This document shows, piece after piece, positions 1 to 8,434 of a stretch of DNA of 48,715 bases. A program made the position numbers and the translations under genes. The notes under the pieces were generated by a model. It was given only the letters and a program-made list of their open reading frames with translations, was not told where the DNA came from and did not search any database. Within the stretch, counting starts at the first letter, position 1, and each line of letters begins with the position of its first letter. This DNA comes from UBA2227 sp036677505 (GTDB lineage: Bacteria > Bacillota_I > Bacilli_A > Erysipelotrichales > Erysipelotrichaceae): positions 1 to 48,715 of the forward strand of contig JAVBWK010000017.1 of the NCBI GenBank assembly GCA_036677505.1, written 5' to 3'.

Positions 1-13
1 ATTCAAGCCAATA

Positions 14-64
14 GCCATCTTGTCAACTCACCACATTTTTGCCAGCAATCTTTTCAACTCACCA
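14..64. repeat. 20-bp direct repeat, two copies 31 bp apart
   Basis: Positions 14-33 and 45-64 read GCcATCTTgTCAACTCACCA and GCaATCTTtTCAACTCACCA, two mismatches in 20. No gene could be supported in 1-209. On the minus strand a short stop-bounded frame (about 147 down to 35) encodes a Trp/Arg-rich tail (HRIYEFEYRLGELKRLLAKMW-like) without a start codon. Repeats of this kind with a fixed short period occur at the ends of IS21-family elements, so this could be the edge or remnant of a mobile element lying left of the window. That assignment is an inference; only the repeat is seen. Confidence 0.5.
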
Positions 65-209
65 AGCCTATATTCAAATTCGTAAATCCGGTGAGTAATC
101 CACCACTCTTGGATATCTTCCCACAAAGCAAAAATCCGTGATTATCCTTCCGGCTTAGAACCAGACCTCAAACCACGGAAAGCCTTTATTTACTTGCTTT
201 TTTACACTC

Positions 210-1538
210 TTATTTATTAACCCTTGACATCAATACCACCGTCTCAACATGATACGTCTGCGGAAACATGTCCACAGGCTGGATAACTTTGATCTCATAC
301 TGATCCTTAAGCAACGCAATATCCCTTGCCAGGGTCGCCGGATCACACGATACATAAAGCAATCGCTCTGGGGCAATCTCGAGGATATCCTCGATCACCT
401 GCACACTCAATCCTTTTCGCGGCGGATCAACGACGATGACGTTGACTTTCTTATTCTCACTGGCCAGTTTGACTTTTGCACCATGGGCATCCATTGCCCA
501 AAAATCAATGTTTGAGATATGATTCCGCTGGGCATTGGCCTTGGCATCCTCGATGGCCGCAGGCTCGACATCGACCCCAATCACCTCATCGACGAACCTC
601 GCCAAGAAACCGCCGATCGTACCGACTCCGCAATACAAATCCAATAAAACGTCCGATTTCTTTAGCTGTGCAGCCAGATAAACCTGATGATACAGTACTT
701 CCGTCTGAATCGGATTGATCTGAAAGAACGAGCGCAAGGACACCTTAAACTTCAACCCCATCAAATCATCCTCAATATAATCCAGACCAAACAGGACATC
801 ATCCCGATCGCCCATGATCACATTATCCTCACGGTTGTTTACCGATACCATAATACTTTTTATATAGTCAAAACGCTTGGTCATCAGGTCAACCAGTTTG
901 TCCTGATGATCAAAATTCCGATATTTAGAAACAAACGCCACCATCACCTGCTTTGATTTAAATGCCTGACGGATGATGACATGTCGAAGCTGTGAGATGG
1001 GACGATTCGTCAGAAAAACCCGAAGCCAGGCGATGATCTCATTTTGCTCTTTGCTTTGAACCATACACTCATCCATATCGATGATCTCATGGGAGTTATA
1101 GCGGTAAAACCCGATTTTGACCCCTTCGGACGTCGATTGTACTGGCACCTGAACCTTATTTCGGTAAAACCAGGGATTCGACATCGTCAGAATCGGGTGA
1201 ACCTCCGTGTCGATTTTCGCAATCCGACGCATGACCTGTTCGACCAGATGATGCTTAAACTGCGCCTGATGTTCTTGTGACATATGCATTATCTGACATC
1301 CGCCACACTGCTTGACCACAGAACATCGCGGCGTTACACGATCCTTGCTTTCCTTGACAACGGAAAGTCTGCGACCGTAAGCAAAACTTTTCTTAACCAA
1401 TGTTACAACGATCTCCCCGCACTCCCCGATCATCATATCCTTCACAAACACCGGAAAACCATCGAGCTTCACGACACCCAACCCTTCCGACGTATAATCA
1501 CTCACACAACCAAACACGACCTCATTTTTTTTCATCAC
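210..1538 (-). CDS. rlmD: 23S rRNA (uracil-5-)-methyltransferase, RlmD/RlmCD (RumA) family
   Basis: This enzyme methylates a uracil C5 in 23S rRNA using SAM, in the cytoplasm. Residues about 1-62 form a TRAM RNA-binding domain. Cys72, Cys78, Cys81 and Cys158 match the four [4Fe-4S] ligands of the RumA family. The SAM loop is DLYCGVGTIG, followed by VDPPRKGL and the catalytic Cys398 (YVSCDPATLARD) with Glu432 near the C-terminus. The length (441-442 aa) is usual. The frame can start at GTG 1538 or ATG 1535; no Shine-Dalgarno is visible because the start lies just behind the terminator of the upstream gene. Readthrough or an unseen promoter must therefore supply it. It is the last gene of the pcrA-ligA-camS-gatCAB block. 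Whether it modifies U747, U1939 or both cannot be told from sequence alone. Confidence 0.93.
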   Translation of the reverse strand: MMKKNEVVFGCVSDYTSEGLGVVKLDGFPVFVKDMMIGECGEIVVTLVKKSFAYGRRLSVVKESKDRVTPRCSVVKQCGGCQIMHMSQEHQAQFKHHLVEQVMRRIAKIDTEVHPILTMSNPWFYRNKVQVPVQSTSEGVKIGFYRYNSHEIIDMDECMVQSKEQNEIIAWLRVFLTNRPISQLRHVIIRQAFKSKQVMVAFVSKYRNFDHQDKLVDLMTKRFDYIKSIMVSVNNREDNVIMGDRDDVLFGLDYIEDDLMGLKFKVSLRSFFQINPIQTEVLYHQVYLAAQLKKSDVLLDLYCGVGTIGGFLARFVDEVIGVDVEPAAIEDAKANAQRNHISNIDFWAMDAHGAKVKLASENKKVNVIVVDPPRKGLSVQVIEDILEIAPERLLYVSCDPATLARDIALLKDQYEIKVIQPVDMFPQTYHVETVVLMSRVNK

Positions 1539-1540
1539 AT

Positions 1541-1565
1541 TTTAAAAAAAGGGCATTGCCCTTTT
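1541..1565 (-). terminator. Rho-independent terminator between the membrane protein gene and rlmD
   Basis: On the minus strand AAAGGGC, a 3-nt loop, GCCCTTT and a T-run follow directly on the stop codon of the 1564-2175 gene. The hairpin ends a few bases before the rlmD start, so it probably attenuates rather than fully separates rlmD from the operon. Confidence 0.75.
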
Positions 1566-2175
1566 ATCCTCCATTGGATTCTTCTGAGTTGCCATTGAGA
1601 CGCTCATAAAGAGCCGCCACAAATTCAGGATTCTTCGGATCGGAAACCAACTGAATGATCGGTTCTTCCATCATCGAATTCAAAACGAATATCAGATACT
1701 TATACGATTCCTCATCCTTCAGTTCGATATTATTGAGAATATGCAATTCAAGATCATACATCTTCGAATTTTCCTTCATCATAAAATACGTCTCACGCGG
1801 AAATTTCGTTATGACTTTGGTATACACATTCGCCGCTAACGCATTGAGCTGTTCCAACGTGATATCATCTGTCACATCGATATTGACACGCAGAGATGCA
1901 CTGATCAACGTGACCGACACCTCTTCCACAAGCGATTCGGATGAAAGTTGATCTTCCAGATCATCGATCTGATCTTTGGTAATCATGGGATCTAAATCCA
2001 TCTCGAAGCGATTGCCAAAGGCTGGGGTTCCTGTCGCCGCAAAAGCATCGTACAACACCTTACCGATAGCCACGGTCGGAATCGCAATGAGGATCAGACT
2101 TAAAATCAGTATGACCGCCGGCCAATGTATTTTTGAAAGATTGCTCTTTTTAACAGTTTTTTTCTTCTGAGTCAT
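1564..2175 (-). CDS. Unknown single-pass membrane protein
   Basis: I do not recognise a family. The protein (203 aa) has a Lys-rich start, one transmembrane segment at about residues 19-42 (WPAVILILSLILIAIPTVAI region), then an acidic extracytoplasmic or cytoplasmic domain of about 155 residues rich in Leu, Glu and Asp and without cysteines. The basic N-terminus before the helix suggests a type II orientation with the domain outside. A strong ribosome site (GGGAGG, about 5 nt before the ATG) supports the start. It sits between gatB and rlmD in the long minus-strand operon and is followed at once by a terminator. The position suggests co-expression with translation genes, but gives no function. 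Confidence 0.8.
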   Translation of the reverse strand: MTQKKKTVKKSNLSKIHWPAVILILSLILIAIPTVAIGKVLYDAFAATGTPAFGNRFEMDLDPMITKDQIDDLEDQLSSESLVEEVSVTLISASLRVNIDVTDDITLEQLNALAANVYTKVITKFPRETYFMMKENSKMYDLELHILNNIELKDEESYKYLIFVLNSMMEEPIIQLVSDPKNPEFVAALYERLNGNSEESNGG

Positions 2176-2228
2176 AAAATCCTCCCTACCGAACTTATTC
2201 TACAATAATTTATCAGAGAATGCACGAT

Positions 2229-3653
2229 TTATCGTTTCGACAGTTCACTGACAAGCATCTCGCTGGTCATCGCCGGATTGGCTTTTCCCTTAGAAAGCTT
2301 CATGACCTGACCGACCAAAAAGCCCAACGCACGATCTTTCCCGTTTTTATAATCCGCAATCGACTGAGCATTGTTATCCAATATTTCTGTGACCCACTTC
2401 AGCAGCTGACCTTCATCAGACACCTGAACCAACCCTTTTTTGCTCACGATATCCTTGGGATGTCCCCCCTGAGTCATATCCGCAAACACTTCTTTGGCTT
2501 GTTTTCCGGAAATTTTTCCGTCTTTGACCATGATCAGCAGATCAGCCATGTCTTGGGGAGAAATCCAATCTGCAAATTTGAGTTCATTGCGCAAGCTAGC
2601 TACCGACAGCACTTCGCTGATCAGCCAGTTGGCCGTGCTTTTTACCGGAGCTCCGTAATGCAGGATGGCCTCAAAATAATCCGCCAGATCTTTACCTGAT
2701 GTCAGAATCGATGCATCCGTCTCTGATAACTCATATTCACCGATGTACATCATTTTGCGCTCTTGAGCGGTTTTAGGCAGACGGCTTTTTACTCTGAAAT
2801 AAAACTCATCTGAAATCCTGACAGGCGGAATGTTGGGCTCCGGAAAATACTTATAATCGACCGTGCCCTCTTTCTTACGCATCAGCACCGTTTTGCGGCT
2901 TGTTTCATCATAACGGCGCGTCGACTGAACGACTGATTCGCCTTTTAAGTAAACTTCACTCTGACGTACAATCTCAGCTTCGATCGCCCGCTGAACGTTA
3001 TTGACCGAGTTTAAATTTTTGATTTCAACTTTCGTGCCAAAGCCTTCAAATCCATACGGACGCAAGGAAATATTGACATCGCAGCGCAACGATCCTTCTT
3101 CCATCCGAACATCTGAAATATCCCCAAATTCCAACAGCGACTTCATTTTCTCAACAAAGGCTGCCGCCTCTTTGGCACTGCGGATATCCGGCTCGGTAAC
3201 GATTTCGATCAGCGGTGTTCCGGCCCGGTTAAAATCGATCCAAGTGACATCCCCATGATGAAACTGTTTAGCCGTATCCTCTTCCATGTGCAAACGGTTG
3301 ATCCGAATACGTTTGTTTACGCCATCGACTTCAATTTCCACATGTCCGTTTTTACCGATGGGATGAAACTGCTGAGTGATCTGAAACCCTTTGGGCAAAT
3401 CCGAATAGTAATAGTTTTTTCGATCGAAACGGATCAGACGGTCGATATCGCAATGCAACAGTTCACATGCGGTAATGGCCAGTTCGACTGCACGCTTATT
3501 GAGCGATGGCAACGTTCCCGGATGACCCAAATCGATTTCATTGACACACGAATTGGCCGGCTGACCGAAGGAAACCGGCGCACCCGAAAACATCTTGGTC
3601 TTCGTTTTCAGTTCACAGTGAATCTCTATCCCGATGATGACCTCAAAACTCAT
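2229..3653 (-). CDS. gatB: Asp-tRNA(Asn)/Glu-tRNA(Gln) amidotransferase subunit B
   Basis: GatB binds the misacylated tRNA and phosphorylates the tRNA-bound Glu or Asp before amidation in the GatCAB complex. The N-terminal GatB cradle opens with GIEIHCELKTKTKMFSG and continues with the conserved FDRKNYYYSDLPKGFQITQ stretch. The C-terminal part carries the helical/YqeY tRNA-binding domain ending in the MTSEMLVSELSK region. Length 474 aa matches the family. It has IDLGHPGTLPSLN where Zn-type GatBs have a CPVC motif, so it is of the non-zinc type seen in many Bacillota. It overlaps gatA by 4 nt (ATGA), indicating translational coupling. Presence of gatCAB implies that Gln-tRNA and/or Asn-tRNA is made by the indirect route. 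Confidence 0.97.
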   Translation of the reverse strand: MSFEVIIGIEIHCELKTKTKMFSGAPVSFGQPANSCVNEIDLGHPGTLPSLNKRAVELAITACELLHCDIDRLIRFDRKNYYYSDLPKGFQITQQFHPIGKNGHVEIEVDGVNKRIRINRLHMEEDTAKQFHHGDVTWIDFNRAGTPLIEIVTEPDIRSAKEAAAFVEKMKSLLEFGDISDVRMEEGSLRCDVNISLRPYGFEGFGTKVEIKNLNSVNNVQRAIEAEIVRQSEVYLKGESVVQSTRRYDETSRKTVLMRKKEGTVDYKYFPEPNIPPVRISDEFYFRVKSRLPKTAQERKMMYIGEYELSETDASILTSGKDLADYFEAILHYGAPVKSTANWLISEVLSVASLRNELKFADWISPQDMADLLIMVKDGKISGKQAKEVFADMTQGGHPKDIVSKKGLVQVSDEGQLLKWVTEILDNNAQSIADYKNGKDRALGFLVGQVMKLSKGKANPAMTSEMLVSELSKR

Positions 3654-5062
3654 ATTTTCACCTCTGCGACCATGTCTTTACAGCCGGTAATTTCTTCCAT
3701 ACCTAAAGCCACGTTGAACATGGTCTGCTCTTCAAACGGTTTTGCGGTCAGGTTGATGCCGATCGGCAATCCCTGAATCCTACCCATGGGAACCGTCATG
3801 CTCGGATATCCCGAAAAGTTACCCAAAACCATATAATTCTCCGCAATCAGATAGCGGGCAGAAAGCAGATCGGCTGATTTATCAGTCAGCAGCGGCGCAA
3901 CATCCCCGCTGGCTGGAGCCACCAACACATCGACATCAGCCAATGCCCGCTCAAATTCCTCAACCAGCAGACGGCGGACTTTCTGAGCTTTACGCAACAA
4001 AAGCTCCTGATTCTCATCGGCAAGACTGTAACTGCCGATGACAAAGCGCTTGCGTAACAGAAAACTGAATCCTTCGGTGCGGGAATTGGTCATCAGTTCT
4101 TCGAGAGAATCACCCCACACCTGCATTCCGAAACGGACACCGTCGAGATTGGAATGATTGGCCGTCGCCTCACTGTTAGCAATGATGTAGTACACCGGCA
4201 GACAGGTCTGAAGCAATTGCGGATTCATGGTGATGACTTTGATCTTAGCCCCCGACTGCTCACACTTCTTCATCAGATCTGAAAAGAGATGCAGCGTTTC
4301 CTGGTTTTTGATCGAATCGATCACATTACCCAAAATTCCGATTGTCTTTCCATTTAAATTTCCGTTTAGATTCTTAAGATATGATTCAACCTCTCGAAAC
4401 GATGAAGTCATATCCTTATCATCACGGCCGGCCAATACTTCCAAAGCCAAAGCTGCATCTTCAACACTGCGCGTAAAATATCCGACATGATCCAACGAGG
4501 AAGCATACGGTATGATCCCATATCGCGATATTCGGCCATATGTCGGTTTGACACCCACAACACCGACAAACGATGCCGGTTTGCGGACACTGTCCCCGGT
4601 ATCCGAGCCGATCGCAAAGGATACGGCTCCCGAAGCGACCAGCGCGGCCGAACCGGCCGATGAACCACCAGCCATCCGCTCGACATCATACGGATTACAC
4701 ACAGATCCTGTATGACAGTTTGTCCCGGTACCGCCCATACCCAAACCATCCAATGCCGATTTCCCAATGATGACAGCACCCGCCTCTTTCAGCTTGGTCG
4801 TGATCGTTGCATCATAAGCACCGATATAATTATCCAGGATTTCAACGCTGCCCGTGGTGCGGACTCCTTTCGTCAAAACATTATCCTTCAAAATGATCGG
4901 TAATCCTTTTAACCGTCCATCAGAAGTTTTCGCTTGTTCAATCGCCTCATCAACGTCCATAAACGATACCATCGCATTGATCATCGGTTGTTGCCGACGA
5001 GCCAATAGGACAGCGGTTCTGACTTCGAGTTCGATATTCTCGATTTTACGATTCGCAAACAT
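3650..5062 (-). CDS. gatA: Asp-tRNA(Asn)/Glu-tRNA(Gln) amidotransferase subunit A
   Basis: GatA is the glutaminase subunit that releases ammonia from Gln for the GatB site. The amidase-signature triad is present: Lys59 (PIILKDN), cis-Ser134 (AGGSSAGSAA) and nucleophile Ser158 (GSDTGDSVRKPAS). The usual motif around the nucleophile is GSDTGGS-IRQPA; here Gly is replaced by Asp and Gln by Lys, and the second GSSGGS glycine is Ala. As I recall, similar variants occur in Mollicutes GatA proteins, which would fit the suspected lineage. At 470 aa it is slightly shorter than the usual 480-490, mainly at the N-terminus. The start overlaps the gatC stop (TGATG), and its end overlaps gatB by 4 nt. Confidence 0.96.
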   Translation of the reverse strand: MFANRKIENIELEVRTAVLLARRQQPMINAMVSFMDVDEAIEQAKTSDGRLKGLPIILKDNVLTKGVRTTGSVEILDNYIGAYDATITTKLKEAGAVIIGKSALDGLGMGGTGTNCHTGSVCNPYDVERMAGGSSAGSAALVASGAVSFAIGSDTGDSVRKPASFVGVVGVKPTYGRISRYGIIPYASSLDHVGYFTRSVEDAALALEVLAGRDDKDMTSSFREVESYLKNLNGNLNGKTIGILGNVIDSIKNQETLHLFSDLMKKCEQSGAKIKVITMNPQLLQTCLPVYYIIANSEATANHSNLDGVRFGMQVWGDSLEELMTNSRTEGFSFLLRKRFVIGSYSLADENQELLLRKAQKVRRLLVEEFERALADVDVLVAPASGDVAPLLTDKSADLLSARYLIAENYMVLGNFSGYPSMTVPMGRIQGLPIGINLTAKPFEEQTMFNVALGMEEITGCKDMVAEVKI

Positions 5063-5358
5063 CAGTCCTTCACCACTTTCGGGATCACAAAATACCCCTG
5101 CTCTTCTACCGGAGCGTTATATAATGCATCTTCAACCGTCAGCACATGATCGACAGTGTCTTCCCTGAAAAAATCTGTGGGATGTTCAAAAGGATAAACC
5201 ATCTCCGCCACATCGGTCGTATCGATCTGATCCAACAGGTTCAGCTGTTTCAATAATGTATCAAACTCAGCAACAATGTTCTCTGCCTCTTCATCACTGA
5301 GACGAAGCATCAGCTGCTTCGCCAGTGTCATTACCTTCTCTTTCGAAATACTCTCCAT
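5062..5358 (-). CDS. gatC: Asp-tRNA(Asn)/Glu-tRNA(Gln) amidotransferase subunit C
   Basis: GatC is the small (98 aa) belt-like subunit that wraps around and stabilises the GatA-GatB complex. The family pattern is visible: an N-terminal helix with LAKQLMLRLSDEEAENI, a second helix with FDTLLKQLNLLDQIDT, and the proline-containing loop with MVYPFEHPTDFFREDTV. The final VPKVVKD is the usual GatC ending. A clear GGAG ribosome site lies 6 nt before the ATG, directly behind the camS stop. The gene order gatC-gatA-gatB with one- and four-base overlaps is the classic Bacillota arrangement. Confidence 0.95.
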   Translation of the reverse strand: MESISKEKVMTLAKQLMLRLSDEEAENIVAEFDTLLKQLNLLDQIDTTDVAEMVYPFEHPTDFFREDTVDHVLTVEDALYNAPVEEQGYFVIPKVVKD

Positions 5359-5367
5359 ACATGCTCC

Positions 5368-6450
5368 TTAATTTAACATAATGACCGTGGGCTTGTCTTG
5401 ATTGCGGTTACGCTGCATCACGGCCATCACAGTGCCCAACGATCGGATCTCTACCACAATTAGCATATCGTTATTTTCAAATGTGTCAAGCAGTTGTGCC
5501 GTGATTTGTGCCACGATACTGACTTCGGTGTAAGTTTTGGCGACCATGTTGATCGTGATTTTTATTTCATCGGCTTCATTATCAATAAACCTGACTTTCC
5601 CGATGACACCGATGGCCTCAGGAAGCAGATTCTGCAACGTTGATTTCAAGGTTGTAAACTGCGATGCCAACACACCGTCCAGATTGGTGGCTTCTGTTGA
5701 AGGCAATATGACCCATTTCTCCTGATTACGGACAAACTGGCCGCTGCGATTTTTAAACAGGCCTTCACCGATAAAGGAACCGGGAAGAGTCGCATCGGCA
5801 CTGGCTGTCGAATACAGCGTGATAAATACCGGAATATCACCGACTGCCGGAATGGTCCGCAAGTAGCTTTCCAGTTTTCGGCCGATATCGGTACCAAACT
5901 GATACAGACGGTCCGTCTGAATGGTTACGAATGTGTCCACCCCATCGACGGTCCGACGTACATTCTGATTTAAAACGATCGCCAGGGATATACCTTTTAA
6001 AGCATATTGTTGCGAGGCATTGCCCAGAAAGTTCAGTTCAACGATATCCGCTACGACCACAGCATCCTCCACAAACGTTTTTCCGTCCCCGATATCAAAA
6101 CTGCTTCCGGCCGGCGGATTCAATCCTTGGGGATTTTCATCGGATTCCCGGCGGACCAGACGGATCAGCCGGTCGTAATTCAATATCTGACCTTCCTGCA
6201 AGTAATGCTGTTCGATCGGAAAATGGACTTTCGATTTCTGTTGAAGACGTCGTCCGATTTCCATAGCATCATACGATCCTAAGTACGTACCGTGATACAG
6301 ACGGACCGGAGATACCTCAAAATCGGCAATCAGCGAATACTCCCCTTCGGTCGTCGGTTTGATGATGTTGGGATCATCGATATCCTCACCGCCAAAACAG
6401 CCGGTCAAAGTCAATATCAAAATCAACACAATCATCAGTTTAATTTTCAA
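5368..6450 (-). CDS. camS: CamS-family sex-pheromone-like lipoprotein
   Basis: CamS proteins are surface lipoproteins whose signal peptide gives rise to the staphylococcal cAM373-like pheromone; the role of the mature protein is unknown. The frame is open to 6501, but the better start is TTG at 6450. It is preceded by AGGAGGTG at 7-nt spacing and gives a normal lipoprotein leader, KIKLMIVLILILTLTGC. The lipobox LTGC places the lipidated Cys at residue 18. This start overlaps the ligA stop by 11 nt. The mature part (about 340 aa) contains the two-lobed CamS fold, with the central PLYxLxTD-like stretch seen as LYQFGTDIG. Position between ligA and gatC is conserved across Bacillota and supports the assignment. 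Confidence 0.88.
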   Translation of the reverse strand: MKIKLMIVLILILTLTGCFGGEDIDDPNIIKPTTEGEYSLIADFEVSPVRLYHGTYLGSYDAMEIGRRLQQKSKVHFPIEQHYLQEGQILNYDRLIRLVRRESDENPQGLNPPAGSSFDIGDGKTFVEDAVVVADIVELNFLGNASQQYALKGISLAIVLNQNVRRTVDGVDTFVTIQTDRLYQFGTDIGRKLESYLRTIPAVGDIPVFITLYSTASADATLPGSFIGEGLFKNRSGQFVRNQEKWVILPSTEATNLDGVLASQFTTLKSTLQNLLPEAIGVIGKVRFIDNEADEIKITINMVAKTYTEVSIVAQITAQLLDTFENNDMLIVVEIRSLGTVMAVMQRNRNQDKPTVIMLN

Positions 6451-8434
6451 TGGAAACCACCTCCTGCATAAATCGTTCTTCATCCCATACCGTGACCCCA
6501 AGGCTCTGTGCTTTGGTCAGTTTACTGCCCGCTTCACTGCCGGCAATAACAATATCCGTATTCTTTGACACCGAAGAAGTCACATTGGCTCCCTGACGGC
6601 TGAGCCAGTCAGAAGCCTCGTTTCGCGTCATTTGAATCAGTGTGCCGGTCAGTACGATCGTTTTCCCTGAGAAAAAGGATGTTTTCTCGGCTTTCTTCTT
6701 CGTCATCTCCATATTGACACCGACCGAACGCAATACGTCAATCAGATGATGATTGGGCTGCTGTGAGAAAAATAGAACGAATGACTGAGCCATGACCGAT
6801 CCGATTTCGCGAACCGAGCACAACTGCTCTTCGGTGGCATTCATCAACCCTTCCATCGTCTCAAACCGTGAAGCCAGCGTCGTCGCAGCTTTCTCGCCGA
6901 TATGACGGATACCCAATCCATATAAAAGCTTATCCAATGAATTGTTCTTGCTGGTTTCAATCGCCGCCAAGAGTTTTTCCACGGATTTTTCGCCCATTTT
7001 TTCCAAAATGACAAGCTGTTCTTTTTTCTGATGTAAAAAGTAAATGTCCTCGATCGAACGGATTAGTCCCTGCTCATAGAGCTGTTGTACCCGCTTGACA
7101 CCCAATCCTTCGATATTCATGGCATCTCTCGATGCAAAATGAGCAATAGCTTCCACGATACGCGCCGGACATTCATTGTTGATGCAGTAGGTATCCGCTT
7201 CATCTTCGAATCGGACCAACGGCTGTGCACAGCGCGGACAGTGTCTGGGAAACTGATACGGCTGACTGTCAGAATCCCGTAAGTGAGGTAATGAGACCAC
7301 GACTTCCGGAATGATATCGCCGGCTTTGCGAACCATGACCTTATCTTTGATGCGAATATCTTTGTTTCGGATATAATCCTCATTGTGCAGCTGCGCAAAA
7401 CCGACCGTCGTCTGTGCCAACGTCACCGGGGTCAATTGGGCATTGGGTGTGACTTTGCCGGTTCTGCCGACAGTCAGAAAAATATCTTCCAGCGTCGTCA
7501 TGACTTCATCCGCCGGAAATTTATAGGCGATTGCCCAACGCGGAGTTTTGGCAGTATAGCCCAATCGCTGCTGAACTTCCAGGGAGTTGACCTTGATAAC
7601 GATACCGTCGATATCATAGGGAAGCTGTTCCCTCATGTTTGTCATTTCTTCGATAAACGTCCATACCTGATCGATATCTGCGCAGACCCGAGTCAGCGGA
7701 TTGACCTTAAATCCCAACGATGTCAACCGTTTTAGTGCTTCACTGTGAGTGGCAATACCCAATGTCTGGGCATTGACCAGATAGTATAAGTATGCATCGA
7801 GCTGGCGTGAAGCCGCGACTTGCGAGTCCAACTGTCGGATCGATCCAGCCGCCGCATTGCGCGGATTGGCAAACAATTCCGCCCCGCTGTTTAAGCGCTG
7901 CTGGTTTAGTTGATTAAATGCTGCTTTGGGCATATAAACTTCCCCGCGCACTTCAAAGGTCAGATCTTCGTTCAGTTGTAAAGGGAGCGATTTGATGGTG
8001 ACGATGTTATGGGTCACATCTTCTCCGACCTCACCGTCCCCCCGAGTCGCCGCTAAGGCCAGCCGACCGTTTTGATAACGTAAGGACATGGCCAGACCGT
8101 CGATTTTCAGTTCTGCCACATACTCAACATCTCCGACATCTTTACGTATCCGGGCATCAAACACCTGCAAATCCGCCAGCGAATAGGCATTGCCCAAAGA
8201 GAGCATCATCACATCATGAGAAACTTTCTTAAATCCGTCGAGCACTTTACCGCCGATGCGCTGTGTCGGCGACAACGGATCCGCCATCTCCGGATATTCA
8301 TTTTCCAGCCGTAGCAGTTCCTTCATGCATGCATCATAATGAGCATCGGAAACCGTAGGGGCATCGAGCACATGATATTCATAATTGTATTGATTGATCA
8401 GTTTGCGTAATTCAATAATGCGTTGATGGCTCAT
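6440..8434 (-). CDS. ligA: NAD-dependent DNA ligase LigA
   Basis: LigA seals nicks in DNA during replication and repair, using NAD+ to adenylate itself. Domains run in the usual order over 664 aa: domain Ia (HYDACMKELLRLE), the adenylation domain with the nucleotide-accepting Lys110 (AELKIDG) and TRGDGEVGEDVTHN, an OB-fold, a four-Cys zinc finger (HCPRCAQPL then CINNECPARI), a helix-hairpin-helix domain (YGLGIRHIGEKAA), and a C-terminal BRCT domain (GKTIVLTGTL to the end). Nothing is missing. Its ATG overlaps the pcrA stop by 4 nt, the usual translational coupling of this helicase-ligase pair. Confidence 0.98.
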   Translation of the reverse strand: MSHQRIIELRKLINQYNYEYHVLDAPTVSDAHYDACMKELLRLENEYPEMADPLSPTQRIGGKVLDGFKKVSHDVMMLSLGNAYSLADLQVFDARIRKDVGDVEYVAELKIDGLAMSLRYQNGRLALAATRGDGEVGEDVTHNIVTIKSLPLQLNEDLTFEVRGEVYMPKAAFNQLNQQRLNSGAELFANPRNAAAGSIRQLDSQVAASRQLDAYLYYLVNAQTLGIATHSEALKRLTSLGFKVNPLTRVCADIDQVWTFIEEMTNMREQLPYDIDGIVIKVNSLEVQQRLGYTAKTPRWAIAYKFPADEVMTTLEDIFLTVGRTGKVTPNAQLTPVTLAQTTVGFAQLHNEDYIRNKDIRIKDKVMVRKAGDIIPEVVVSLPHLRDSDSQPYQFPRHCPRCAQPLVRFEDEADTYCINNECPARIVEAIAHFASRDAMNIEGLGVKRVQQLYEQGLIRSIEDIYFLHQKKEQLVILEKMGEKSVEKLLAAIETSKNNSLDKLLYGLGIRHIGEKAATTLASRFETMEGLMNATEEQLCSVREIGSVMAQSFVLFFSQQPNHHLIDVLRSVGVNMEMTKKKAEKTSFFSGKTIVLTGTLIQMTRNEASDWLSRQGANVTSSVSKNTDIVIAGSEAGSKLTKAQSLGVTVWDEERFMQEVVSIEN

